From Epiperipatus broadwayi (lineage: Eukaryota > Onychophora > Udeonychophora > Euonychophora > Peripatidae): a stretch of DNA of 64,000 nt. The stretch's first letter is position 1, and the number at the start of each line of letters is the position of its first letter. The translations under genes and the position numbers were made by a program. The stretch lies in NCBI GenBank assembly GCA_028023455.1, contig JAQFVV010000499.1:372001-436000 (forward strand). The letters run 5' to 3'. Positions 27,560 through 39,934 of the stretch are shown here, in pieces. The notes below the pieces were generated by a model. It ran no database searches. It worked only from the letters and a program-made list of their open reading frames with translations, and was not told the origin of the DNA.

Positions 27560-28665
27560 TTGCTGGATTGTCTCTCCAAGTTCAATCCATCTTCTCTGGT
27601 CTTTAATCTCTTCTCATCATATCATTCCAACACACTTCCATCTTTCATCCATCCATCTCACATATGTTCTCTTTCAGTCTTTTATAAACTCTTGGAATCC
27701 AGTTTAAGATTTCAACTATCTATTATCATGTCTTTTAGCAATATGTTCAGCCCAACTTCACTTGTCTCTTAATTCTTCCAATGATGTCAGTAATACTCAT
27801 TTGATTTCTTAACCATGTATTTTGGAGTTATTATTTCTAACATGCACCTCTCCATACATTTTTGAGTGATCTGAAGTCTTTGTATTGCTCTTCTGTTAAG
27901 GGTCCAAGTGTCAGATCCATAAGTAAGAACTGTTAATACATTTATTAAAAACATTCCTTTTCTAACAGATAGGCATATTTCCTTATAATATTGCTATTTC
28001 TACCAAACCATTCCAACCAAGTTTAATTTTACAATTAATTTCTACCATTGTATCCATCTACAGTAATAATCTGACTAAGATATTTGTAGTTGTTAATTTC
28101 TTCTATTATTAATCTTTATTTACTTCTTTTGAGAAAAGCCACTGAACATTACTTTAGTCTTTTTAACATTGCAACATTTCCTGAAGGTTCAAAACATTAT
28201 TTGTACAAACATTTATATCATTCTGAAAAATCTAGATGATTTAAATAATCTCCATGTACTTTTACCCCACTAGCTTCCCATTTTAATCTACAAAATACTT
28301 TTTTCAAAAACTACTGTAAAGTTTTGAAGATATGGAGTCATTCTGTCATAGACCTTTCTCAATGTTAAACTTCCTAGTATGATCATGTAATCTAAGATAC
28401 ATTGTTATAAATATATTTCAGAATATGACAATATCCTGGATCTACATCTTGATGAATAAAGAAATGCTTATAAAATCAAATGCCTTTTCATGATATACAA
28501 ATCCAAAGCATAATAACTCATATTCATTAGTCCTTTCTGTAACTTCTCTCAATATTTGGATAAAGCCATTTTTATATTGAGCTGGTTCTTTTGGTTGGTC
28601 AAAATCCAAAGTTCACTATAGTGTACCATTTATATAAATATATGGTAACAAGTTTGTTGGCATAT
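27560..28665 (-). mobile_element. RTE/BovB-like LINE copy 2, 3' half
   Basis: This aligns along its length with 9.97-11.0 kb of copy 1. Read on the minus strand, RT remnants include PAQYKNGFIQILREVTER and FGFVYHEKAFDF, and the 3' tail holds a degenerate endpoint equivalent to copy 1. The first RT catalytic position is again lost (VYHEKAF). Homology stops near 28665 and picks up at the adjoining point of the element near 33040. I therefore read the two pieces as one LINE interrupted by later insertions. Confidence 0.75.
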
Positions 28666-28884
28666 GCTAATATTTAAAAGCTAAAAGAAATAAGATTTGA
28701 AAATTGCTCAATGGATGCAATTTAATTTATTTTTTTAGTAAAATTTTTTTTTGATACATACAATGGTTATTTGTTTCATATTATCTATTTAATTAAAGTT
28801 AAAAGTGGAGAGTATAGATATGCATACATATTGTTTATCCAAATAAATGAAAGACATTCCAAATGTAAATGATTAGAGTTTTAC

Positions 28885-29695
28885 TGATAATTAACCTTAC
28901 ATAATTTTATAATGCTGTATTGTTTTTTGGCCAATTCCCCCCTGGTGAATTTTTCCACAAGTATTATATGTTAAAATGTTTATTTTTCTGTATATTTTAT
29001 TATATAAAAATTTAGTTAAAAAAATTATGATAGATGGCGAGAAATTCAAAGAAAACCACCTTATAAAAGAGATAAGCCCTGCCCTAACAAGTTCAGCCAT
29101 TGTTCCATGAACAGGTGGTAAAACATTCGGTATATTAATACATTACTTAAAGAAAATAGTTCCAATGACCAAAAAATGTGTTTGTTTGTGAATTTAATAA
29201 GGTTTTATTTTTTTTTTTTTTACAGTAATTTACATTAGATTGATTAGATATTGAGAAATATAAATTATTAATAATTTATTTTGACTGGAAATACTTTATT
29301 TTCAAAAATATGTTATATTAGCAGCTAACGTGAATATGGCCTTAAGCTATTTACAAGTTTAGCTTCCATGTAAGCAATCTACTTATACTTACTTGCAATT
29401 TTGCCATAAATATTCAAAAATTTTAAACTTTTAAAGCATAATTTGTTAGATATAAAAGAAATAAATAAATATTTGTTTACATTTTAAAAATAATCAGTAA
29501 TAAAGAAGATTCATTAATTTTAAAAAGTTGAAAATAATCTTTCTGAAATGATGATGTATAATCTTTGTTTTAATTATGATCTCATTTTTTAAATATTTAT
29601 AGAAACAAAAATATCTATCAAATGAAGTCAAATTTATTATTTTCTGATAAGTAACAATCATTTAATCATATATTTTATGTTAATATGTGAGGCAG
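28885..29695 (-). repeat. 0.8-kb dispersed repeat, minus copy
   Basis: The reverse complement matches 37615-38440 over roughly 800 bp, with many small indels. Best-kept parts are the phrase gttagggcagggctta (near 29075-29090), caccaggggg-gaattgg-caaaaaa (near 28920-28945) and several AT-rich blocks. The plus copy lies directly upstream of a hAT transposase remnant. This is therefore probably the 5' non-coding part of that hAT family, here without coding sequence. The open frame at 28897-29100 is part of this repeat and unlikely to be a gene. Confidence 0.7.
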
Positions 29696-30904
29696 AAAAT
29701 GCTGAAATGTTTGAGTCTATGCTGCAGTAAGAAAGAGTTAAAGTTCACCAAAAGAATTTGTACAAAAAAGACATTGTAGCTAAAAAGCGAAAAATAATAT
29801 AGAAGATTATTAACTTGTACATTCCAATAACAAAATAAAAGATGAAAATAATATGCACAGGAATCTAAAACTGACCAGGATATAAAACAAAACAGAGAAC
29901 TGCAAAGAGGGTACTTTTGGCTGGCTGTTTCTGTGATCCTGGATGGAGAAAAATGTATCTCTTCAAGACTACCCAGATGTTAAATCAAGTTATCATGCAG
30001 AAGTGGAAATGAAGCATTTGCAGATTTATTTCATTATAAAGAGGTCACTCCAAAAAAGCTTTTGAATCTAGCCTTAAAATGAACCAGGAACATGAAAATG
30101 TCAAAAGAATAAATTAGAGCTCATCTCAAAAGCCATGCATGGTGTAATCAATGATCTACATAAACATGCAGAATATACCATAAGTTATAATTCATTCCCT
30201 AATTTATGACCGATTCAATGTTTGTAAATTAAACCTAAACTAATAATACCGATAGAGAGAGACATGCAGTTTTATACAAGGAACTTTCATTTATGGCTGA
30301 TTGGAGAAATTGAAGAAATTGAACTGTTGAATTATTAATTGATTAACCATATTATCTGGATATGTGTGCATATATGTTCCTTCTATTTTATTAAATAATT
30401 CATAATCATCATCTAAATGCTTTAATTGATTTTAATAAAATATTTATCATTAATATAACAATTTCATTGTACATTCTTAATTTTAGTTTATTAGATTTAT
30501 TGTTAAATAATTGTGTAAGAAATGTATAAATTACCTATGCCAATATCCTGATTTAAAGCCTGGGGAAATTTCATATAACAGATTAATTGACAAAAAAATG
30601 TAATCCCAATCATACTTTTAGTTATTTGTTTAGATCAGTGCTTTTTAAACTTTTTTCATTCATGACTCCTTTTTATCGAAATTTTTTCACGACTCCAGAT
30701 ATTAAATATAAAATAGATATAGAAATAAATATTCACATAAGTAATTTATTTCTTTGGTAAACAATATACATATGAAAATAAGTAGTTTTAGGATTTGTTT
30801 TAAGTATACAAAAAATAAGGAAAGAAAATCCCGTTTTAATGAGACGGATATGCTTGTTTTTTGCTGCATAACAAATTAAATCTTGGTGAAATATTTGATA
30901 CTAC

Positions 30905-31415
30905 TAGGCGTTAAACATCTTCACCATTGAACGATATTTGGATTTAATATACATTAAAGCTGAAAAAGTCATTTCACGTAAGTATGTGGTGCTGAATGGC
31001 AGAACATTTAATGCCATTTCAGAAATTGTGGGAAATTCAGTCTTAGCTACCGATCCAGGATTCAGTCAAGGATTTTTGTGGAAAGTCAAGTTTTAAGTTT
31101 GAGTCACTCGATAGCCCAGAAAATTCCTCTTGGGTTTTATATGGCAGGTGATTAATCTCATTAATGTCAATCAAAAATAGTCCTTGAATCCAAGCTAACT
31201 TTTTGAACTCTAAATTCGATATAAAGTATTTGCAAAACTGTGCTTCTAGGGTTTTTAAGTGATCTATAATAATTTTTACAATTATTTTTTTCAATTATAA
31301 AATTGTCGATCGTCGAAAACATTTCCAATGAATCATTTTCCATCTAATTCTTCCAAATGTTGATGTTTTTAATAAAACCTTCAATTTTATCAATCTCAGT
31401 AAAAATATTGCTATT
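30905..31415 (-). pseudogene. hAT transposase C-terminal remnant
   Basis: Three frames joined by frameshifts read like the C-terminal half of ZBED5/FAM200-type transposases. First comes DKIEGFIKNINIWKN with a following stop, then an 83-codon frame with HLKTLEAQFCKYF and TQEEFSGLSSDSNLKLDF. After a frameshift it continues to PFSTTYLREMTFSALM, the hAT dimerisation block usually reading PFATTYLCESGFSAL. In-frame stops and two phase changes make it non-functional. The catalytic core and BED finger are absent. Confidence 0.85.
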
Positions 31416-31589
31416 TTTTTCTCAAAATATGATTTATTAACATAATATTAATCTTTGAATTTACATGTTATATGTAGTGATATACAAGATTCAAACTATG
31501 ATTTACAATGCAGAACTTGATTTACTAAGTGAACAGAAAAACTTTAAATTCTATATGCATACATCTTGCTATTTCTAGCTTCTATCATA

Positions 31590-32050
31590 GTCTACTAGGT
31601 AACCCCTGACCTTAATGGCAACTAGATGGATCACAACTACTAAGAATCACACCATCTCCAACATCCAGAAGACATGAAAATGAAAACCCGTACTAATCCC
31701 CACAGCATCCACATCCCAGCCCCCCTAAGGATTAGGAACCAGGCCTTGAGGTATTTCCAAAGCTCAGACTCTCTCATCCAATGCCCTTACTAATACCCAC
31801 AGCACTGAGATCCCCTGCCATCCAGATGGCAGAGATGAGTGACACAGCAGCCCCGACCTGAAGTTTAAGCCATAGCACTAATCAAAAATGTAAAATCTCA
31901 CATGCTTACATCATATGCCATCTACAGATTATCACATAGTCTAATAAACAACCTATGAATCACATAGAGACAAAGAGATTAAAACCACAATGCATTACGT
32001 CATCTCCACTGCCCCGAAGATGAGAAAGATAAAACCTGTACTAATCGCTA
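31590..32050. repeat. GC-rich segment with duplicated units inside the hAT element
   Basis: This is markedly GC-richer than the rest of the window. Units at 31590-31705 and 31935-32050 are similar (agtcta.ta...caac, then catctcca-c-tcc-gaaga-atga-a..aaaac-cgtactaatc), about 345 bp apart. A further partial match to cttactaatacccacagca lies at 31785-31803. It may be a tandem satellite fragment or an element inserted into the hAT copy. No coding content was recognised. Confidence 0.55.
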
Positions 32051-33039
32051 TTTTTTCCTTGAAGAGACAAGTTAAGATAATTTAGCTTCTCAAAAATATC
32101 AGACAAATAACACAACTTTTAAGCATATTTACTCCAGTATGTTTTATTTTTTAATATTTAAAAATATCAATAAATCAATTATAAATTACCTGTTAAGTTT
32201 GAAAAATAGGAATATGTTTTTACTTATTAATAAATAAATGACAATAAGTTTCAAATAAAAAATAAATTTTTATAACTAAATATGATGATAAATTTTGAAT
32301 AAAAAAATGAGAAAAAAGTATAGATGCATTTTCATATACAAAAATAACATCTTTCATAATATTTATTCAAATAAATACTAACCTTAGTCGAGTAAAACAG
32401 TAAAATTATTGTTCTTGTGATGTGGACATTTGTTGAAATGAAACTAAAACAAATAACTTGACCAGAAATGCATTATATAATAACAGTGGTGCCAATCTTA
32501 TTCTCACCACTGCAGCATATATTTTGATTCTGAAGTAACTTATACGCTAAAATTGCAATGTGACACCACTATTATGATGCATTTAGTGTTATCTTTCAAT
32601 ATGTAAATATAATTTACAGCTCAACTTGGCCATCATTACGATTTTATAATTGCGCTGTACAGAAAACAAAATATATTAAATTAAAGATAATGAAGGGATT
32701 GCACTTAATATTTCTTTAAATTCATGTATCTGAATTAAATTTTTGTGATCCCAACTTTTCTCTTGGTGATCTCATTTGGGGTCATGACCCACAGTTTAAG
32801 AAATGCTGGTGTAAATGATGTGATATGACGGGTATCAGTGGATCTACATCCCTGGTACCCTTTTAAATAAATAAAAAATGATTCCACCAGCAATGCAAAT
32901 CATAATAAAATATTAGATAAGTTAACCAGGAAATATAACTACGTTCTCGAAATATCTGAATGGAATATTTTCTTTTAATAGTTTGATTAATTAGCACTTT
33001 ATAGTGCATAAAATAAAAACCTTAATCTACTGGAAAATG

Positions 33040-34600
33040 ATACAGTAGGTAAATTATAATTGTAAATATTGTGTATAGGACTAATAAAAGACTGGCAGGC
33101 TTGTAGTATTAATATCTTCATCATATTAATACTGCATTCTTCCAATCATCTGATACATCTTTATCATTTAGACATGTAGTATACTGACTGCAAAAAAATT
33201 ATATTTCTTTATCTATTGTTTTAAAGATATTGATTGTAATTCCATCATTACCTGGAGCTTTTCCCTCTTCATATATTTAATTTTATTTCTCACTATACTT
33301 TTCCTTGTTCTTTATTGCTATATTTTTATGATCTTTATCTTCTTTAGTAACCATTCCATCTTTTCTTTTTATTGCAGAAATGTTTCGTACTAATATTAAG
33401 ATGTTGTTCTACACTCTTGAGACTTCTCTTAATATAGTTTTCCTTACTAATTCACAATGATACTTTCTCATATTATTATCAATTCTTTTTTGCACCATTT
33501 TATAAAATTCTAAATATTCAATCCTTCTTAATGCATTGTTCTTATATATTTCCATATTTCTTTATAAATTGTCTTGTCTCAATAGAAAATTTACTGGTCA
33601 ATTGCCATTTTGTTTGTTCCAGATTTGCAGTTTTTAAAAGAATATCAGTTATCTTCCTTATTGATTTCATTCAAATCTGAACAGTACTTAAAATCTGCTA
33701 ATATTTGAAAATTATTTGCAGGTTATAATTCAAAATCATTGAAATGTTTCTGAATGTTAGGGGTATCAATCATGAATATTGTTTTTCTTAATAATTTTTG
33801 TCTCCCTTATAACAGTCAATGATCATTTCATATGTTGAATTTGTTATAACATTACAATCTTGAAATATATATTTTGTTAGTCAAAATATAATCCAGTCAA
33901 GCGTTGTTAGCTGAGAGGTCATCGCAGCCACCTTGTAAGCAAGTAGTTGGTTGCAGATGGTTGTGGGTTTATGTCCCGGCCAATGCTATGACATATGAAA
34001 AAAAAAATTCAATTCTTATGTACCTTCATGTGGATGCTTCCGTGTCCATTTCTATTTAGTATTTTTCTAAAAAAAAACATAAAATAAAGTTTTTTTTTTT
34101 TTTGTAAACTCCACAAGTGTAAGTCCTCTCTCATTTTTATTATCATAACCAAAGTTATCTACATTTTCATCTTTCAATTGTTTACCAATTCTAGCATTAG
34201 TCTCCCATGACAATTTTAAAATGTTGTTTGATATGATCAATAACCTTTTGTACATTCATATAAAAAGTCTCTATTTCTTCATCACAATGAAAATTTGTTG
34301 AGCATAAATGTAAATTATCTGCATTTGGTATCTACCATTAAATTGAATAACTAATATTATCACTCTGTCTGATATACCATCAATGTCCATAATATTGGTA
34401 TTCCACTTTTTATTTATAATGAATTTTACTCCACTTGCACTTCCAATGTTTGTGCCTTACTAGTACAGTATATGTTCATTTTTAAAATCAACTATCTCTT
34501 CTCATTTTCTTATTGAATTTCTTCAACTCATTTGCCAATTGTCATATAGCTCAAACTAAATGTTTTGTTGCCAGAAAGAATCTTATAACTCCTCAAAAAA
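33040..34600 (-). mobile_element. RTE/BovB-like LINE copy 2, 5' half
   Basis: This continues the LINE of 27.56-28.66 kb, aligning with 11.03-12.45 kb of copy 1. From its 3' side it holds the RT N-terminal region, the linker (33.4-33.8 kb) and the endonuclease. At 34.10-34.26 kb the minus-strand frame reads KDENVDNFGYDNKNERGL, matching the usual VGKFGLGDRNERG of RTE endonucleases. A SINE interrupts it at 33897-34091. Confidence 0.75.
33897..34091 (+). mobile_element. tRNA-derived SINE (copy S2), inside a LINE
   Basis: It starts tcaagc-ttgttagc as copy S3 does. The A box is tagctgagagg at 33908-33918 and the B-box position reads gtttatgtcc at about 33967-33976, so the promoter is mutated. The core agrees with S3 (gcagccacctt-taagcaag, ggccaatgctatgacata). 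The 3' end is aaaataaagttt followed by a T-run, as in S3. It replaces a short part of the LINE compared with copy 1, so it inserted after the LINE. Confidence 0.8.
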
Positions 34601-34604
34601 ATTG

Positions 34605-37600
34605 ATCTCTTGTTCTTTTATATTAGCATATAAACAAATATGATTAACAACATTACAAATATCATTGACATAAAATTTATATTTAGGTTATTATAAAGTC
34701 TTTATGCAGTTTTAAATGTATATAATTTCTTTATCGCAAATGATAAAAAAAATTGCAATAAGATTAATTGAAAGAATTTATTACAATTTAATATTATTTT
34801 TAGAATTATTCATTTTTAACATGTTCATTATCATTACATACATGATGTGAATTACAATTCTAAAGTTATAAAAACACATTTTAGCAATTGATTTTCTATA
34901 AGATTTTGAATTACATTAGTTATCGTAATTTGTATACTTATTGTTTGGGATACTAAAACTTACATATATTGCAATTGAGGAATTCAACTTAGTCAACTAT
35001 AGAACATAAATTATTTTCTATTCATTTGGCTTGATTATAATAAACTAAACTAATAACTATTAAAACATACCAAACTTCATTAAATTACATCCAAAAAATT
35101 AAAATTAAAAGAAGACTTCATAATGATCTGTATGTATATATGTAAGACTAAATTTTGAATTTATTTGTAATTTTTAAACAGTTCACATACATATGCAGCT
35201 TTCTAAAACTAAACTAACAGCAAAAACTTATTTCATGAAATATTTTATTTAAATATCTACATCACAAAAAATATTAGAATATATGAATAAAAAAAAAAAA
35301 GGGGGGGGGGATTTCTTAATTTTTCTGTAGTCACTTTTATTATATCATTCCTCAAAGTGAATTTTAAGTACCTGCTCTTAAACCAAAATTCTCATGACAT
35401 CAACAACAAAATACTGTATAAGAATAAATAAATAAGCAAAATAAACTGTGCAAAAAATATTATAGTTCAAACAAATGAATGAACCCCCACTAATCTATTG
35501 TAATAAATAGATAATTATTACTTGGCGTAGACTAAATATAGATTTCAAAATAGTTTATGCTGGGTAATGGCATAACATATTATATATATATTATAATAAC
35601 AATATGCTTGTGTGTAAATGTATTTGCATATATATATACACATTTAAACACCATTTACTCCTAGCAAATATTATAATCAGTTTTCCCCTTATAAAAAATA
35701 TTAATAAAGCATTAGCTACTTATATAAATCATAATGAGACATATGCATAGCTTTATTATTAATTTATTATTCAAATGAATAAAGTCATGTTTTAAATCTA
35801 TATATTATTTGTATGCATAACCATTATTTCATTGAAGTTAATACAGTAAAATACAAACCTGATAATTTGTTTTAAAGAAATTATGTAGCTAATAAAATTA
35901 TATATATACACATTCTTTTCTTATTAACAATAGCATAACTATTACATAAGATAACACAAACAAAGAAAAACAATTTTAGAATTTAAATAAAAACACAATT
36001 TACATGCGTGGCTCATGAAAAAAAAAGCACATAATACATTCAGCAAAATATAATAACAACACCAGGCAAAAGTGAATACAGTTCCTTGAAGACTCTATAA
36101 ACTCAGAAGGCTGGTACCTAAAAGAAAAAAAAAGACATATTTAAAAACAAAAATATTTTATAATAAATGATAAAACTAAAAAACAAAAATTCATTTATAA
36201 GAATAATATTTAATATTTATTTTTTTCACAACTATATTTATGAAGTTAGTTTTTTAAAATTTTTTATGCCTACATAAGACTTATCCATAAGGTATAACCA
36301 ACAAATGGAAATAATTTGCAAAGAATGTTCCTAAATTTTACTTATATCAAACAAAGCACAAATGATTTGTTCTGTTATTTTTAAAAATTTGTATTAGAAA
36401 TAAAAATTCATTCTATTGTACTCCAGAACCTTTTATTGTAAACTTGTGTATTTAATAGATGCTCAATATTAGGGTCACATCTAATTAAAAATACACATTT
36501 TTGGCTACTGGTCTTCATCAATGAGGAATAGTGGATTTGCATTTTATATATTTTTACATATTTCAAGCAAAATCTAAAGTTAATCTGTGGTTTTGGAAAT
36601 GGCATTATATCCTAGTGTCCACTGATTAGTCAATCTTACAACAGATTGCTCTGAAAGAAAGTATTGACTACAAGCACACACACTTAAAAACAACTATACA
36701 TAATAGTTGTGTCATAGTATTAGATTTATGAAACTATACAAGCAAGTTACTTTGAATTCTAATTCAGGAATTTTTAATCAAAGTTTAGTAGCTTGGACAG
36801 TATAAAAAATTGCATTGACCTTCATTGATAAAGATCACTACCCAGAAATTATATTGGGATTTGAATGTAGAAACCCCATCAAAGTCTATTGATTATTCAA
36901 TCTAATTCTAGATGATTCCAAAGTAATATATACAGAGTGAATTATTGTATCTAAGGCATATCTTAACATTATGCCTCTCTAACTCTGAAAATAAACTCAA
37001 AAACATCTTGATTGCTGAACTTAATTTACTATTGCTTGATTAATTCATACATATGGAAAAATTATATGCATAAGTAGGTCTATGCATATTGCTTATTGAG
37101 AATATCAGTTTCTTGCTTGATATATATATATATTTCATATATTTTCACACAGCATTTAAAATAAATAATATGCATACTAAAACATAAATATGAAAGATTT
37201 AAAACAAAAATAGATCGAAAAAAGGATGATATCAATGATTAAAACTAAAAAAAAGTTATTGTTCAAAAAATCATAAAACATTCAAAGAATTAAAAAGGCA
37301 AGCTGAACTTTGATCTAGAAATTTTTAGCTTTTGAGTCCATCATTCTACCATTACACTAAACAAAACAAAAAGCATATCAATCACTAATATGACAAGAAT
37401 CTACTTAATTTTCACTTATGCTTTAGTACAAATTCCAACTAATACATTTTTTTATATTAATTAGATTAGATTATTATAATCACATAGAAAAAAAAATCAC
37501 TTTTTCAATTTGTTTAAATCCAACTTTATTACTGCTGCTTAATATAGTCTTTAACCTTTCCAACATGCACTCACATTTCATCATTTTCTAATGTTTTTCT

Positions 37601-37610
37601 TTGTCACACA
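34605..37610. other. AT-rich non-coding stretch
   Basis: No gene recognised. It contains A12 followed by G10 at 35289-35310 and (AT)n tracts near 35582-35592 and 37121-37132. Two short related sequences at 36615-36665 and 36878-36945 also resemble 3500-3565. Confidence 0.5.
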
Positions 37611-37614
37611 TCAA

Positions 37615-38440
37615 TGTAAATTATATGATTAAATGATTATTACTTATCTGAAAATAATAAATTTGACTTTATTTGATAGATATTTTTATTTAATACTGAA
37701 ATAAATTTTAAATGTTTCTGTAAATATTAAAAAAAAAGAGATTGTAAACAAAACAAAGAGTTTAGACATCATCATTTCTAGAAAGATTATTTTCAGTTTA
37801 TAAAATCAACAAAATATTTATTAATTCTTATTATTTTTAAACAGCCATATGAATAATTATTTATTTCTCTTATATCTAATAAATTATGCTTTAAAAGTTT
37901 AAATTTTTTGAATATTTATTGCAAAACTGTGATATTTTCTTACTCATAAGTATAAATAAATTGCTGATGTAGAAACTAAGCTTTAAATTGCTTCAGGCTA
38001 TGCTTAGATTCACTGCTAATATAATGTTATATTTTTGAAAATAAAGTATTTAAAGTCAAAATAAGTTATTAATAATTTATATTTCTTGATATCTAATAAA
38101 TATAGTGTAAATTATTTTAAAAAAAATTTCTAAAACCGTAGTAAATTCGCAAATAAACAAGTTTTGGGGCATTGGAACTACTTACTTTAAACAATGTCAT
38201 AAAATGCCAAACATTTTACAGCTTGGCAACGGACAATGTCTGAACATGTCAGGGCAGGGTTTATGTCTATAGTAAGAGCAGGAATTTTAAATTCCCCACT
38301 TTCTACTTCAAAATTTTCAGCAAAAATTTATTGTAATAAAACATACTGTTTTACATGCATTTTAATGTATAATACTTATGAAAAAATTCACCAGGGGGCG
38401 AATTGGTCAAAAAAGAAAATAATTTGCATCAATTGATAAT
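37615..38440 (+). repeat. 0.8-kb dispersed repeat, plus copy
   Basis: Inverted relative to the copy at 28885-29695 and similar along its length. It ends with gaacatgtcagggcagggttta (from 38243) and caccagggggcgaattggtc (from 38390), and the transposase remnant begins about 60 bp later. I infer that it is the 5' leader of this hAT family. The frame at 38236-38436 corresponds to the same repeat segment as 28897-29100, in the same reading sense. Confidence 0.7.
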
Positions 38441-38489
38441 TAGTATTAATTCCAACTTAAAGTGACTATACATATTGTAGCAGTATAAA

Positions 38490-39931
38490 AATAGATTAAA
38501 ATGATAATATTTGAAGAGTTAGTACTCTATTGCTATCTCATTCACTGTGATATTTCATTTCTGCGAATCATCGGAGGTGGTAAAATCATGAGTCAGTTTA
38601 TCTTTGGCTGTGAATTGGAGGAAAGAATGGCAGAGGTCTCTAACCTGGTAAACCAAAATGGAATATTGAGAGGGATGCAGTGGCAAACTTGTATTAATGC
38701 TTGCAGTGATGGCATTCCATCCATGCAGGGTTGAAAAAAGATTTTGAGGCCCATGTATTACAAAAAAATTTGTAAATTAAAATTGACCTTGCATGATTCA
38801 CCATGAAGTTTTGGCATCAAAATCTTTACCTAATGGTTCCCTGAAGATGATGAACAATGTTGTTAAAAGTTGTGAATTTCATAAAATCACATTCCCTATG
38901 TTGCAGATCTTTTTGCATACCTATGTGAAACTATGGATTCTGATTTTAAGTGTTTACTGCTTCATACAGAAGCACAATGGCTCTCAAAAGAAAAAGTGCT
39001 CACACAATTTATTTCTTTGGAAACTGATATAATATGTTTCTTCAATGCTGAAAATTCTGGATTTGAATTTCTTAACAATGATAATTGATGATGGAAAGTA
39101 GCATTTCTCAATGATCTTTTTGAAAAATTGAACATTTTAAATTTGAGACTGCAAGGAACAAACAAAAATATCATTACAATTACAGAAAAATTAAAGTCTT
39201 TTACTGACAGGTTAGGACTGTGGACCATGAAAGTTAAAAACTTGCAGCTTGATTGCTTTCCAAGTATAGAGGCTTTCCAAAAAATTTAAAATTAAGTCAG
39301 AAGTGCAGAAGACAGTAAAAAACCTCTCTATCATTTTCTAAATATTTCCAATCAATTGATTATCAAATGTACCAGTGGATCATCAATACTTTCTCAAGCT
39401 ATAACTGTACACACTTGCCATTAACATTAACAGTAGAAGAAAATTTAATAGACTTGAAAAAATGACAAAGCTTCATTTTCTGTGCTAGAATAATCAGAAT
39501 TTTGGATTTTGCTTTGGAGCCAAAACACTCAATTTGCTGCTACAACCATTAAATTTCTGTTGCTCTTTGGAGCATCATATCTTTGCAAATTAGGTTTCTC
39601 AGTGCTTTTGGAAATGAAATAAAAAAAAACAGGAGATGGTAGATGAGGAGTTATATGTTTGTTTATCTAATTTAAAGCTATGTTTTGGCAAAATTCTCAA
39701 AATCAATTGCAATCCTTTCATTAATGACAACATTATTGTATTATATTACCTATAAATATTATATGTTCTAAAACAATGTTATTTTATTGTTACTATAATA
39801 AGAATTTACTTATTTTTATTCATACTAATAAAGTATATTTAATTTTATTAGGATTTTTATTTAGTGTGCCACAAAATAAATTCTCCTCCCCCAATGTGCC
39901 ATAAGGTAAAAAAGTTTGTCAGTTACTCATG
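38490..39931 (+). mobile_element. hAT transposon (ZBED5-like), body and 3' end
   Basis: Coding remnants fill 38501-39720. The 3' non-coding end includes gtgccacaaaataaattctcctcccccaatgtgccataagg and ends aaaaaagtttgtcagttactcatg at 39908-39931, close to the terminal repeat of CAGGGGTCGGCAAAC-type hAT elements read in reverse. A matching left terminus was not found; the 5' boundary may lie at the start of the repeat at 37.6 kb. Confidence 0.75.
38501..39720 (+). pseudogene. hAT transposase, broken, central and C-terminal parts
   Basis: Pieces in shifting frames give the expected order. WQTCINACSDGIPSMQG (38681-38733) holds the Asp of the usual CTDGAPAMTG block. IHHEVLASKSLP follows at about 38795-38830. 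LLLHTEAQWLSKEKVL (38954-39001) corresponds to LLLHTEVRWLSRGKVL. WKVAFLNDLFEKLNILNLRLQG starts at 39092. FWILLWSQ and FGASYLCKLGFSVL (39500-39610) form the C-terminal dimerisation block. At least four frameshifts and several stops are present. No BED finger is seen upstream. Confidence 0.88.
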
Positions 39932-39934
39932 TAA

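Larger units (their letters stand above)
30636..32808 (-). mobile_element. hAT transposon (ZBED5/FAM200-like), internally deleted
   Basis: Left terminus cagtgctttttaaac (30636-30650) and right terminus gtttaagaaatgctg (32794-32808) are inverted repeats matching at 11 of 15 positions. Both are followed inward by catgac-cc-like sequence typical of this group. Flanking octamers gtttagat (30628-30635) and gtgtaaat (32809-32816) agree at 6 of 8 positions, the duplication length expected for hAT. The minus strand carries only the C-terminal part of a transposase. The 5' half is replaced by AT-rich DNA and a GC-rich tandem segment. Confidence 0.85.
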
